Assembly: GCF_022440805.1 (NCBI RefSeq)
Contig: NZ_JAKNTK010000001.1
Coordinates: 2,604,001-2,668,000, forward strand
DNA from: Holdemania massiliensis
GTDB taxonomy: Bacteria; Bacillota_I; Bacilli_A; Erysipelotrichales; Erysipelotrichaceae
DNA length: 64,000 bases
Direction of reading: 5' to 3'
The first letter of the stretch is position 1; every line of letters begins with the position of its first letter. The position numbers and the translations under genes are program-made. Below, piece after piece: positions 42,954 to 51,926 of the stretch. The notes beneath the pieces are model-generated. The model had not been told where the DNA came from, searched no databases, and saw only the letters and a list, made by a program, of their open reading frames with translations.

Positions 42954-43049
42954 TCTATTACCTCCGTAAAAGCGTTCGCTACTTTCAAATTTATTGTACC
43001 ATTTCTGAGCTTATAATTAAATCATGAATTTGAAAGAGAGGAACTAACT

Positions 43050-43286
43050 TTGATTCTGAATGATGCAATTAGAGATAAGATCAGGAGATTATGCGAATCA
43101 AATAAAATCAGTGAATATGAACTAGCTAAGCGAAGCGGAGTAAAACGCAACTCTATTTCTAATTTTATGAATATCAAAAGCCGTTATTTGAAATTAGCAA
43201 CTTTGATCAAAATTATAAGTGTTTTTGACCTTAGTCTTTCCAGTTTCTTTTCAGATCCTATTTTTCAGGATATCCGAGGTATTTAA
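43050..43286 (+). CDS. Small XRE-type regulator
   Basis: A 78-residue HTH protein. The fold is clear in ISEYELAKRSGVKRNSISNF. It uses a TTG start preceded by AGAGAGG at eight bases. Its stop is directly followed by the start of the next XRE gene, so the two are translated together. Probably binds DNA as a dimer; target unknown. Confidence 0.75.
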   Translation: MILNDAIRDKIRRLCESNKISEYELAKRSGVKRNSISNFMNIKSRYLKLATLIKIISVFDLSLSSFFSDPIFQDIRGI

Positions 43287-43544
43287 ATGAACAGTAACGC
43301 GGCTGTAAAGAAAAGAATTAATGAGCTTTGTAAAGAACGAAAAATTAGTTACTCTTACTTAAGTAAGAAAGCTGGACTCAATGAAACAACGCTTCCAATA
43401 TTTATGTCAGGCAATGATGAACAAGCCTTATCGATTCCAAGTATATTTAAAATATGTCGCTTTCTTGATATTACACTCGAGATATTTTTTGATAAAGAGT
43501 ATTTTGAGAATGTCGATGAATTCTCATTTTCAGAAAAAGAGTAG
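43287..43544 (+). CDS. Small XRE-type regulator
   Basis: An 85-residue HTH protein (RKISYSYLSKKAGLNETTLPIF). Starts at the base after the preceding XRE stop. Ends in an acidic tail (ENVDEFSFSEKE). The pair may form a heterodimer or be a duplicated regulator. AT-rich compared with surrounding genes. Confidence 0.72.
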   Translation: MNSNAAVKKRINELCKERKISYSYLSKKAGLNETTLPIFMSGNDEQALSIPSIFKICRFLDITLEIFFDKEYFENVDEFSFSEKE

Positions 43545-43650
43545 CGAAGGGATAAAATTGTTCTCATGATTATAAAAATAAAACGAAACTCCGCATTGGA
43601 ATTTCGTTTTATTTTTAAAGATTCTAATTTAAATCAATGCTTGTTTGCGT

Positions 43651-46197
43651 TTACTGATGATCAGCTGCGATGCTGTTGGCTGCGGTCCGACCAGAAACGA
43701 AGATCTCAACAATCGCATTGCCGCCCAGTCGATTGCCGCCGTGGATACCGCCGGTAACTTCGCCTGCCGCATATAAGCCTTCAATAATGCTGCCATCCGC
43801 ATTCAGGACATGCCGGTCTGTATCAATCGTCAAACCGCCCATCGTGTGATGCGTGGATGGAGCCATGATTCTGATTCGCAGCATAACGCCGTCCAAGGTG
43901 TACGTGTCAGCCTTGTAGTTGCCCTTTTCATCTTTTTCCGCCGAACCGATAATATCGCTGGCCTGGCTCTTAGCGACATCCGCAGGCTGTTCGCCGGCCA
44001 TGATCGCTTTGTCATAAGCTTCGATATTCGCATAAATCGTCGCCGGATCAGCCTTCATGCCGAACTGATCCAGAATCGTTTTCAGTTCATCCTGACTGGA
44101 AGCAAAGTATACTCGATTTTCAACGTCTTCCTTACCGGAAACATTGTTGGCATAATCATCATACGGATAAGGCCGTCCAACCATCACATCGGCATTGGAG
44201 ATTTCTAAGAAAACACCCTGGGAACCCTGAAGTTCAATCCCATTTTCAAATTCACCTAACGACAGAACATCGCGTTCTGCGGATTCGTTGACGAAGCGAT
44301 TGCCGGTTGTCGGATTGATATAAACCGCATAAGTTCCTGCACCAAAGGCCAGGTTGCCGTTGTCAATCCAGGAAATCGGCATCATCTGTGTCCAGCCTTC
44401 GCCTGTCGTTGCCGCACCGACTTCTTCGCCCATCGTGATGCCGTCGCCGACTAAGGATGAACGATTGGTCGTCTTGGTATTGGAAGTAATGAACTGCTTG
44501 TTCCAATATTCATTGGTGTCGATGACTTTCTGGATGTTTGCCGCATAACCGCCGGTCGCCAGAACCACACCCTTGTTGGCATGCGCAATCACTTTGGTTC
44601 CGTCATACATCGTTGCCTGAACACCGGTAACCTTGCCGTCTTCAAGGATCAGATTTTCCGCCTTAGTGCGCGTCATAATCTGATTTTCACCGGCCGTTGC
44701 CGAAGTTTTCAAAACCGTATTCTTGGTCGTCGCAAAATACGTTCCCCACTGTGCGGGTTCCTCAGCTTTTCCATCGCCGTCCAGATCGCCGCCGCCGAAG
44801 CCGTTTTCACGATACCACAGCGCCCCGATCAACGTCGGCTGGCTGGCATCATCAAATAATGCCCCCTGATCTTCCAGCCATTCTTTTAAGCCTTGGCCGT
44901 CATTGATAAACTGGCTGACCAGATCATAATCGCCGTAAATCCACTTTGTCATATCTGAATTCGCCCGCAGACCGCCGTAGTAAGTCTGGAAAATATGCAG
45001 GTTGACCGTTGAGAACAACGTGATTTCATGTTCCTGAACGCCTTTGTCCAGCTGCGGCTGCGCCCAGTCCAGATAAGCCTGAATTTCTTTTTTCAGCGCC
45101 TTTAATGTTGGCAGATATTCCTGATGCACGCCATGCTTGCTCAGCTCTTCAATATCCCCGGCAACATATTCATGATCTTTGTAATAAGCTTCATCGAACG
45201 GTTCCTCCGACCAGTTCAGAATCGTCTTTAACGTGTCGATGCAGCCCTGGGTTGACATGACTTTATCATAAGTCTGTCCATTGTAATCCCAGACGGCAGT
45301 CTTGGCGTCCGGATTCTTGGCATCCCAAACCAGATACGGCATAACGGACTGGAACGCACCGCCGGAAACCAGCGTATTGCCGCCGATTTCAGCATTTTCT
45401 TCCAGCACGAGCACGGTTTCGCCATTCTGCGCTGCCTGGGCTGCGGTTCCCATTCCCGCGCCGCCGGCGCCGATGACAACGACATCATAGGTCAGATCAA
45501 TATCGGCCTGAGCCGGATGATCCACGGTATTCTTCTTGAATGCGTTCATGTTTGTCGCTTCCGCCTGAGTTGCGGCGTCATTTAAAGCGTCTTTGATCGC
45601 ACGGCTGGTGAACGTCGCACCGGAAACCGAATCTATGCCTGAACCATTGGCGGCAATCGCATCCGCAAACAGGATATCAAAGGCCGGTGTGCCGACGTGC
45701 GCAGTTTCACCGGAGGTCTTGATCTGGATATCCGTGATCGCTTTGTCGCTGAATGTAACGTCCAGCGCGACCGGTCCATTGTAGCCTTCGGCGGTGCCGG
45801 TATACGTTCCCGCTTTATAAGTCAGCTCGCCGCCTTCTTCAGCGCCTTCGCCCTTGGCTGCGGCAATGGCTGCCGCGGCCGCTTCCTTAACGCCGCCGGA
45901 AGTTAACGTGGCCCCCGAGACCCCATCAATTTCCGCACTCTGCGCCGCCAGAATCTGATCTTTCAGCGTTTCCAGCTGAGCTCCGCCGATGGCCGGCGTT
46001 TCATTCTCCCCAGCAACGACAACCTCGGTGATCTTGTCTTTGTCAGTTGTGATCGTAACAGAAACGGTGCCGCCGAAGCCCTGACCTTCGCCGGTGTAAC
46101 TGCCTGGAGTGTAGGTGCCTGCCTGATTGGATGTGTTCGAGCACGCACTCGTCATCATCAACAATCCCGCAAGCAGCAGTGGTAGTAATTTTTTCAT
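43651..46197 (-). CDS. Secreted flavoreductase with two FMN-binding domains
   Basis: An 848-residue lipoprotein (lipobox TSAC, Cys19). Two tandem FMN-binding domains follow, each with a VSGAT motif (Thr97 and Thr194 would carry FMN). The FAD domain begins at about 236 (YDVVVIGAGGAGMGTAAQ) and has the fumarate-reductase-like active-site blocks HHTMGG and GGNRLGG near the C-terminus. A DLDGDGKAEE loop near residue 470 resembles a calcium-binding EF-hand. It probably accepts electrons from FMN and reduces a small organic acid outside the membrane. The start at 46197 follows AAGGAGG. Divergent from a related reductase. Confidence 0.9.
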   Translation of the reverse strand: MKKLLPLLLAGLLMMTSACSNTSNQAGTYTPGSYTGEGQGFGGTVSVTITTDKDKITEVVVAGENETPAIGGAQLETLKDQILAAQSAEIDGVSGATLTSGGVKEAAAAAIAAAKGEGAEEGGELTYKAGTYTGTAEGYNGPVALDVTFSDKAITDIQIKTSGETAHVGTPAFDILFADAIAANGSGIDSVSGATFTSRAIKDALNDAATQAEATNMNAFKKNTVDHPAQADIDLTYDVVVIGAGGAGMGTAAQAAQNGETVLVLEENAEIGGNTLVSGGAFQSVMPYLVWDAKNPDAKTAVWDYNGQTYDKVMSTQGCIDTLKTILNWSEEPFDEAYYKDHEYVAGDIEELSKHGVHQEYLPTLKALKKEIQAYLDWAQPQLDKGVQEHEITLFSTVNLHIFQTYYGGLRANSDMTKWIYGDYDLVSQFINDGQGLKEWLEDQGALFDDASQPTLIGALWYRENGFGGGDLDGDGKAEEPAQWGTYFATTKNTVLKTSATAGENQIMTRTKAENLILEDGKVTGVQATMYDGTKVIAHANKGVVLATGGYAANIQKVIDTNEYWNKQFITSNTKTTNRSSLVGDGITMGEEVGAATTGEGWTQMMPISWIDNGNLAFGAGTYAVYINPTTGNRFVNESAERDVLSLGEFENGIELQGSQGVFLEISNADVMVGRPYPYDDYANNVSGKEDVENRVYFASSQDELKTILDQFGMKADPATIYANIEAYDKAIMAGEQPADVAKSQASDIIGSAEKDEKGNYKADTYTLDGVMLRIRIMAPSTHHTMGGLTIDTDRHVLNADGSIIEGLYAAGEVTGGIHGGNRLGGNAIVEIFVSGRTAANSIAADHQ

Positions 46198-46460
46198 ACT
46201 TTCCCTCCTTTTCGGTTTCACCATTATAAACCTGTTAGCGGCTTACAGGTCAATCACTTTGTGAAAGTTTTATTACTTTCATTGACCTTTTTTGCAGGAT
46301 CGCCATAAACTCTGGCCCCTTGATCCATGGAAGATCCTTCGCTTCTGTTCAGAATCATCCGTTTTTGTGCATAAATGGACAATATTACAAAGAATACAGA
46401 AGATAATCCATTCAAACTGCTTCCTACGTTCTATAAAATAAGAACCAGGAGGAAGGAAAA

Positions 46461-48251
46461 ATGAAAAAAATTGTTAAACTGATGCTTTCTGTCATGATGA
46501 TTGCTTCGATGGCTGCGTGCAGCTCGGCACCGAAGAATGATCAGGGCGGGGAAGGCAAATTCAAAGCCGGTACCTACACGGGCACAGCCCAGGGAAATAA
46601 TGGGGATGTGACTGTCGAAGTCACCTTGAGTGCCGATAAGATTGAAAAGGTTGAGGTCACAGAACACAAGGAATCCGCAGGGATTTCCGATGCGGCTATT
46701 GCCGACATTCCAGCAACGATTGTTGAATCCCAATCACTGAATGTCGATACAGTTTCTGGGGCAACGCATACTTCGGACGCCATTCTGGATGCGGTCAAAG
46801 CGGCATTAACAGAAGCTGGGGCCGATATTGAAGCCCTGATGAGCGGTGAAGGTGCAGCCAAAACGACCGTCACTTTGGAAGATAAAACTTATGACGTCGT
46901 CGTATTAGGCGCTGGCGGAGCAGGTTTGTCGGCAGCGATTGAAGCGCAGGCCGCGGGCGCCAATGTCGTTGTCATCGAGAAAATGCCGTATGTCGGCGGC
47001 AACACGATTTTGTCCTATGCCGAACTGGCCTGCCCGAACAACTGGCTGCAGGAAGAACAGGGCATTGAAGACAGCCCGGAACTGATGGCCAAGGAAATGT
47101 GGGAAGGCGGCGGAAAGGTCGCTAAAAAGGAAATGGTCGATATCGTCGTCAACAACGCGACGGCAGCCGCGGAATGGCTGCGTGACGAAATCGGCGTCAA
47201 GTATCAGGATTATCTAGTACAGGAAGGCGGCCACAGCGTAGCACGTGCTGTTGAACCGATTGATTTAGGCCCAGGCATGATCAATCCATTAAAGGACTAT
47301 GCTGAAAGCCACGGCGTCGAAATCATGCTCAACACCAAAGCAGAAGAGTTGATCCAGGATGAAACCGGCAAGGTTGTCGGTGTTAAAGTTTCTCAGGGTG
47401 ATCAGACCGCTACGATCTCCGCGAACAACAGCGTTGTTCTGGCGACCGGCGGATTCGGCGCCAACGTTGAAATGCGCGAACACTACAACACCCGTTGGGA
47501 AACCTTGGATGCTTCTGTCAAAACAACCAATTCCCCGGCGATTGTCGGCGACGGCATCGTCATGGCGGAAAAGATCGGAGCGAATCTGATCAATATGGAA
47601 CATATTCAGCTGTATCCGTTCAACAATCCAATCACCGGCGTATTCTATGGCATTGAAGCACCGAGCTGGTCAAGCGAAGGTCTGATCTATGTCAACAAAG
47701 ACGGCAAGCGCTTTGTCAACGAAGTCGCGATGCGTGATGTCCGTGCCGAAGGCATTCTGGCTCAGGGCGGTCTGGTCTATGCGATCTACAACCAGGAAGT
47801 CGCGGATCGGCTGAACCTGGAAGAAAAGTTCGCGGATGAATATGCCCGCTGCTTGGAAGACGGTGTCTTCTTCAAGGCTGATACACTGGAAGAAGTCGCT
47901 GACCATTACGGCATCAATGCTGAGAACCTTGTTGAAACGATGGCGAAGTACAATGAAGGCATCGAAAACAACAACGATGAATTCGGCCGGAAAACCAGCA
48001 TGGTTACAATGAAGGAAGGCCCTTGGTTCATTCTGGAAGGCGTCGTTTCCGTTCACCACACCATGGGTGGCGTTGAAATCAATGAAAACGCCGAAGTTCT
48101 GAATGTTGAAGGCAACGTTATGCCGGGTCTGTTTGCGGCAGGTGAAGTCACCGGCAGCATCCATGGCAACAACCGTGTCGGCACCTGCGCGATCGCCGAT
48201 ATCACCGTCTTCGGACGGATCGCCGGCCGCAATGCCGCCGCTGCGAAATAA
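46461..48251 (+). CDS. Secreted flavoreductase with one FMN-binding domain
   Basis: A 596-residue lipoprotein (lipobox MAAC, Cys20). One FMN-binding domain (about 35-115) ends in VSGATHTS, Thr102 carrying FMN. The FAD domain begins at about 143 (YDVVVLGAGGAGLSAAIEA) and has HHTMGG and GNNRVG active-site blocks, as in flavocytochrome-c-type fumarate, urocanate or acrylate reductases. Substrate unknown. Probably receives electrons through the FMN domain and reduces an extracellular acceptor. Terminator at 48267-48299. Confidence 0.92.
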   Translation: MKKIVKLMLSVMMIASMAACSSAPKNDQGGEGKFKAGTYTGTAQGNNGDVTVEVTLSADKIEKVEVTEHKESAGISDAAIADIPATIVESQSLNVDTVSGATHTSDAILDAVKAALTEAGADIEALMSGEGAAKTTVTLEDKTYDVVVLGAGGAGLSAAIEAQAAGANVVVIEKMPYVGGNTILSYAELACPNNWLQEEQGIEDSPELMAKEMWEGGGKVAKKEMVDIVVNNATAAAEWLRDEIGVKYQDYLVQEGGHSVARAVEPIDLGPGMINPLKDYAESHGVEIMLNTKAEELIQDETGKVVGVKVSQGDQTATISANNSVVLATGGFGANVEMREHYNTRWETLDASVKTTNSPAIVGDGIVMAEKIGANLINMEHIQLYPFNNPITGVFYGIEAPSWSSEGLIYVNKDGKRFVNEVAMRDVRAEGILAQGGLVYAIYNQEVADRLNLEEKFADEYARCLEDGVFFKADTLEEVADHYGINAENLVETMAKYNEGIENNNDEFGRKTSMVTMKEGPWFILEGVVSVHHTMGGVEINENAEVLNVEGNVMPGLFAAGEVTGSIHGNNRVGTCAIADITVFGRIAGRNAAAAK

Positions 48252-48266
48252 GCAGCTTTCCCTCTA

Positions 48267-48299
48267 GGAATCTCAGTCAAAGGACTGAGGTTCTTTTTT
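48267..48299 (+). terminator. Terminator after the flavoreductase
   Basis: GAATCTCAGTC AAAG GACTGAGGTTC followed by TTTTTT. Confidence 0.9.
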
Positions 48300-48359
48300 A
48301 CACTGTGGGTTTACATTTGTAGACTTTAGTGCTAAACTTTCTTTATTGAGGTGATCTCT

Positions 48360-49799
48360 ATGCATTCCCGCTTATTTCGATTTCTGCTTTTCCCCTTCTG
48401 CCTGCTGATGCTTCTTTCCGGCTGTCAAAAAAACTTAGATACCTATGACTACGATTGGGAAAACGAGCTGGTCATTGTCGGCAATCCCATTCCCAGCTTA
48501 ATCGCAGCGATTGAAGCGCATGATCAAGGAATGGATGACATTTTAGTCGTAGTTCCGTTCCTTAAGGATCAATTCTATCCCTTTCACAACGAATGGCTGC
48601 CTCAATCGCCTGAAGTTCTGCCGCCGGAATATGATCGCTATGCCGCCTGGGAAGCAACCGATCAGCGAAACGATCCGACCCTGCATCACTACGAGCTGGA
48701 AGAAATCATGGACTTTTATACGGATTATTACGCCTCGCGTTATCATTACAAGTACAGTTATATCTCAGACAGTTTATTTTCAACCACAGTCGAACATTCA
48801 GGAGCTGATGTCGACTGGCTGAGAGATCGCTGCGGTGTTCCTTTTGCTTCACCCGTGGAAAATTTGCTTCCTGACTATAAACTGATGATGATGCCAAAGG
48901 ATGAAAACGAGAATGGACGTCCAGTTCTGCTCTCTTCACTGCTTCAAACCGTAAGTGAGCTTGGAATTCAAATCATGAACAACGCGTCGCTGACCAACAT
49001 TATCCTCGATCAAGACAACACCAAAGTCGAAGGTGTGGAAGTCACGCAATTCTTTACTGAAAACAAAAACGACCGCAGTTTAAGCTATTCTCCGAAAATT
49101 AAAACACAGGCTTTAATTGTTGCCCCCGATCATTTTTCTAAAGAAGATTTTGATTTTCACCTTAGCGGCAACACTTCAAGGCTAAAGTTAGATAACTGGG
49201 AAGGTGCGGCGTCCTTGCAGGAAGATTATGATTACTTCACCTTGCCCAATATTATCCTGATTAATTCTGATGGCCGGCGTTTTTTGAATGAGAAAGATCC
49301 CGAATTAAAATTTCATGATCTGATTTACTTCATTTCCCAACAAGAACCGATCTATGCCCTCAGTGATCTTCGTCATGTTGAAGCCGCAGAGATTTCTCTA
49401 AATACGTATTACGCCTGTTTAGATGATCTTGATTCCGTAGCCTTAATCATCAACCAGGATTATCCTCAAGTCGTTAAAAAGACCATCCTTGAATATAACG
49501 AATACGCTAAACTGGGCAAAGATTTAGAATATGACCGTGCGGCAGAAACGATGAGCGAGCTGGTTCCTCCCTATACTGTTATTCAATACCGGACGATGGA
49601 TTGGAATATCTTTACAACGTTAACCTCTGCCTATTGGCCTATTGACGATCATGGGCAGGTGATTTACCGCTACAGTCCTTCAAACAAAATTGATGGGCTC
49701 TATGCCATATATGGTCAGTATACCGCGATTCCAGGCTGGGAGCTGACATCAGAGCTAGTCTGGGCCAGGATTGCCGCCCAAAGTGCCGCCAATCAGTGA
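48360..49799 (+). CDS. Degenerate flavoreductase-like lipoprotein (pseudoenzyme)
   Basis: A 479-residue lipoprotein (lipobox LSGC, Cys22). It aligns along its length with the flavoreductase encoded upstream: VIVGNPIPSLIAAIEAHDQG stands where the dinucleotide fold should be, INSDGRRFLNEKD matches VNKDGKRFVNE, and IDGLYAIYGQYT matches the MPGLFAAGEVT region. Two of three fold glycines (Pro43, Ser46), the ribose-binding Glu, and the HHTMGG and GNNR blocks are all lost, and there is no FMN-binding domain. It should not bind FAD. The open frame is intact and has GAGGTG six bases before the ATG, so it is probably expressed, perhaps as a binding or structural partner. Confidence 0.8.
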   Translation: MHSRLFRFLLFPFCLLMLLSGCQKNLDTYDYDWENELVIVGNPIPSLIAAIEAHDQGMDDILVVVPFLKDQFYPFHNEWLPQSPEVLPPEYDRYAAWEATDQRNDPTLHHYELEEIMDFYTDYYASRYHYKYSYISDSLFSTTVEHSGADVDWLRDRCGVPFASPVENLLPDYKLMMMPKDENENGRPVLLSSLLQTVSELGIQIMNNASLTNIILDQDNTKVEGVEVTQFFTENKNDRSLSYSPKIKTQALIVAPDHFSKEDFDFHLSGNTSRLKLDNWEGAASLQEDYDYFTLPNIILINSDGRRFLNEKDPELKFHDLIYFISQQEPIYALSDLRHVEAAEISLNTYYACLDDLDSVALIINQDYPQVVKKTILEYNEYAKLGKDLEYDRAAETMSELVPPYTVIQYRTMDWNIFTTLTSAYWPIDDHGQVIYRYSPSNKIDGLYAIYGQYTAIPGWELTSELVWARIAAQSAANQ

Positions 49800-49881
49800 T
49801 TAGCTTAAAATTCAGATAACTTGCGATCTTCTAAGAAACCGTTTACAATAAAGACAAACAGAGAAAATGGAGGTTCTTCTT

Positions 49882-50250
49882 ATGACAAATGAAGTTCGTT
49901 TAGCCGATTTGATTATCGACTGCCCCGATGCCCAAAAGCTAAGTCAGTTCTATCATGAACTCTTAGGATGGAAAACCGCAGAATTGTTTGGCAATCCTGC
50001 CATCGTCAGTGAAAACGGCGTGATGCTGGTGTTTGTGCAGGAGGCGGATTATGTACCGCCGGTCTGGCCGGAAGTTGAAGGTAAACCGCAGAAGCAGGTA
50101 CATTTCGATTTCCTCGTTCAGGATTTAAATGAGGTGATCAATCAAGCAGAAAGTCTGGGCGCAAAGAAGGCGGATACCCAGTTTGGCGGCAGCCAGTTTG
50201 TCACAATGATTGATCCGGCCGGACACCCGTTCTGCCTGGTTCAGGCTTAA
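49882..50250 (+). CDS. VOC-family protein (glyoxalase-like)
   Basis: A 122-residue single-domain VOC protein. It shows the paired beta-alpha-beta-beta-beta pattern with QLSQFYHELLGWKT-like (KLSQFYHELLGW) and the closing FVTMIDPAGHPFCLVQ. Such proteins bind a metal or small ligand; some are glyoxalases, others antibiotic-binding or isomerases. The start at 49882 has GGAGG at eight bases; the ATG at 49867 overlaps that site. Strong terminator at 50269-50300. Confidence 0.88.
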   Translation: MTNEVRLADLIIDCPDAQKLSQFYHELLGWKTAELFGNPAIVSENGVMLVFVQEADYVPPVWPEVEGKPQKQVHFDFLVQDLNEVINQAESLGAKKADTQFGGSQFVTMIDPAGHPFCLVQA

Positions 50251-50268
50251 TTTCCTTTTCTATGCTGG

Positions 50269-50300
50269 GGATATCTCTTTGAGTGGAGATATCCTTTTTT
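50269..50300 (+). terminator. Terminator after VOC gene
   Basis: GGATATCTC (50269-50277) pairs with GAGATATCC (50286-50294), followed by TTTTTT. Confidence 0.92.
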
Positions 50301-50403
50301 ATGTGATCTGTGGAACCGTCGTTTTGTGGTAAGGTAAAAGCGCAAGAAACAGAAGAATCAAGTCAGCGCAAGGCCACGCCGCATAAAAAAACAGCGAAAA
50401 CTT

Positions 50404-50416
50404 AAAAAATTACCGG
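50404..50416. promoter_or_regulatory. AAAAAATTACCGG element upstream of uxaB
   Basis: Reverse complement of the CCGGTAATTTTTT motif at 36934-36946, exact over 13 bases, about 15 bases upstream of a TTGACA at 50431-50436. A candidate operator shared with the PTS region. Confidence 0.55.
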
Positions 50417-50492
50417 AATAAACTGCCTGCTTGACAAGCGTGGACATTCGTTAAACATGATAAAATGATAAAAAAGAATGGAGTAATCAAAG

Positions 50493-51926
50493 ATGAAATC
50501 TCTTAATCGTCAAAATTATCCGCGGCCGCAGCGGCCAATTCGCATTCTGCAGTTCGGCGAGGGAAATTTCCTTCGCGCCTTTGTCGATGATTTCATATCT
50601 CAGTTAAATGAAAAAACCGACTTTAACGGCAGCGTCTGTGTCGTGCAGCCGCGGCCGCACGGACGAGTTCAGGATTTAATGCAGCAGGATGGCTTATATA
50701 CGCTGCTGCTGGAAGGAAAAAAGCAAGGGCAGCCAATCCGTGACGTGCGGATGATCGATGTGATCGAACAGGGCATTGATCCCTACACTGACTACGCCGC
50801 TTTATTGCAGCGGGCCGCTGATCCGCAGTGCCGGATCCTTATTTCCAATACGACAGAAGCCGGAATCGCCTATGTTGACGAACCGGTAACGCTGAAAACC
50901 TGTCCGCAGAGCTTTCCGGGCAAGATTCTGGCCGTACTGAAGCAGCGTTATCAAACCTTCCACGGGCAACGGGATCAGGGCTTTGAGATTCTCTGCTGCG
51001 AACTGATTGAAAACAACGGCGATACCTTAAAAGACATTGTTTGCCGCAAAGCCCGTGAACAGGGCGAGCCGCAGGCGTTTCTGGATTGGATTGAAGCAGC
51101 CAATCATTTCTACAATACGCTGGTTGACCGCATCGTGCCCGGGTATCCCAAAGAGCTGGCCGTCGCCTTGGAAGCAGAGCTGGGCTATCGCGACGCCTAT
51201 CTGGTGAAAGGCGAAATTTATCACAGCTGGGTCATTCAGGGTGATCCTTCGTTAACCTCCGTTCTGCCGCTGGACAAGCTGAACGAGAACATTATTTTTA
51301 CCCATGATCTCACGCCGTACCGCGACCGCAAGGTAGCGATCCTCAACGGATCACATACGTGCATGGTGCCGTTAGGCTTGCTGGCCGGGATGGAAACGGT
51401 GAAGGAAACAGTCGAAGATCCGCAGATCCGCGCCTTCCTTGAAGCTTTCTTAAAAGAAGAAGTCTGGCCGTCGCTGAATTTCAGTGAGACGGAGCTGGCA
51501 GCCTTTACTGCCGATGTCTTTGAGCGCTTTGAAAATCCGGATATCCGGCATGAACTCATGAGTATTTCCCTGAATTCCATTGCCAAGTTCAAGACGCGGG
51601 ATCTGCCGGCGATGCAGCATTATGTTAAAACACACAAGACCCTGCCGCCGCACGGCTGTTTCGCCTTAGCCGCGCTGATCGTTTTAATGAGCCGGTGCCA
51701 AGCTGACGGTACGCCGCTGGTCAGCGAAAGCAATGAGGTGCTGGCCTGTTGGCAGGCTTGGGATGAGCATCATCCGGAAGACACAGTGCAGGCGCTGCTG
51801 AATCTGCCGTTATGGAAAACCGAATTTTCCGTCCTGGAAAATATCGATGAACGCTTATCCGCGATCATCCGATCCATCACCACGCTCGGTCTGCGCGAAG
51901 CGATGACCAAGGAGGTTCATGTATGA
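50493..51926 (+). CDS. uxaB: Tagaturonate reductase
   Basis: A 477-residue altronate oxidoreductase of the mannitol-dehydrogenase family. N-terminal cofactor motif LQFGEGNFLRAFVDDFI; later blocks VVQPRPHGRVQDLM, NTTEAGI and NGSHTCMVPLGLLAGMETV are typical of UxaB. It reduces tagaturonate, made from galacturonate, to altronate with NADH. The stop overlaps the uxaA start (ATGA), so translation is coupled. GGAG lies nine bases before the ATG. The uronate isomerase UxaC that would feed it is not in the window. Confidence 0.94.
   Translation: MKSLNRQNYPRPQRPIRILQFGEGNFLRAFVDDFISQLNEKTDFNGSVCVVQPRPHGRVQDLMQQDGLYTLLLEGKKQGQPIRDVRMIDVIEQGIDPYTDYAALLQRAADPQCRILISNTTEAGIAYVDEPVTLKTCPQSFPGKILAVLKQRYQTFHGQRDQGFEILCCELIENNGDTLKDIVCRKAREQGEPQAFLDWIEAANHFYNTLVDRIVPGYPKELAVALEAELGYRDAYLVKGEIYHSWVIQGDPSLTSVLPLDKLNENIIFTHDLTPYRDRKVAILNGSHTCMVPLGLLAGMETVKETVEDPQIRAFLEAFLKEEVWPSLNFSETELAAFTADVFERFENPDIRHELMSISLNSIAKFKTRDLPAMQHYVKTHKTLPPHGCFALAALIVLMSRCQADGTPLVSESNEVLACWQAWDEHHPEDTVQALLNLPLWKTEFSVLENIDERLSAIIRSITTLGLREAMTKEVHV

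Noticed and set aside
50431..50461. TTGACA with CATGAT as a uxaB promoter
   Set aside because: Spacing of 19 and weak -10; plausible but not strong enough to list as a promoter.
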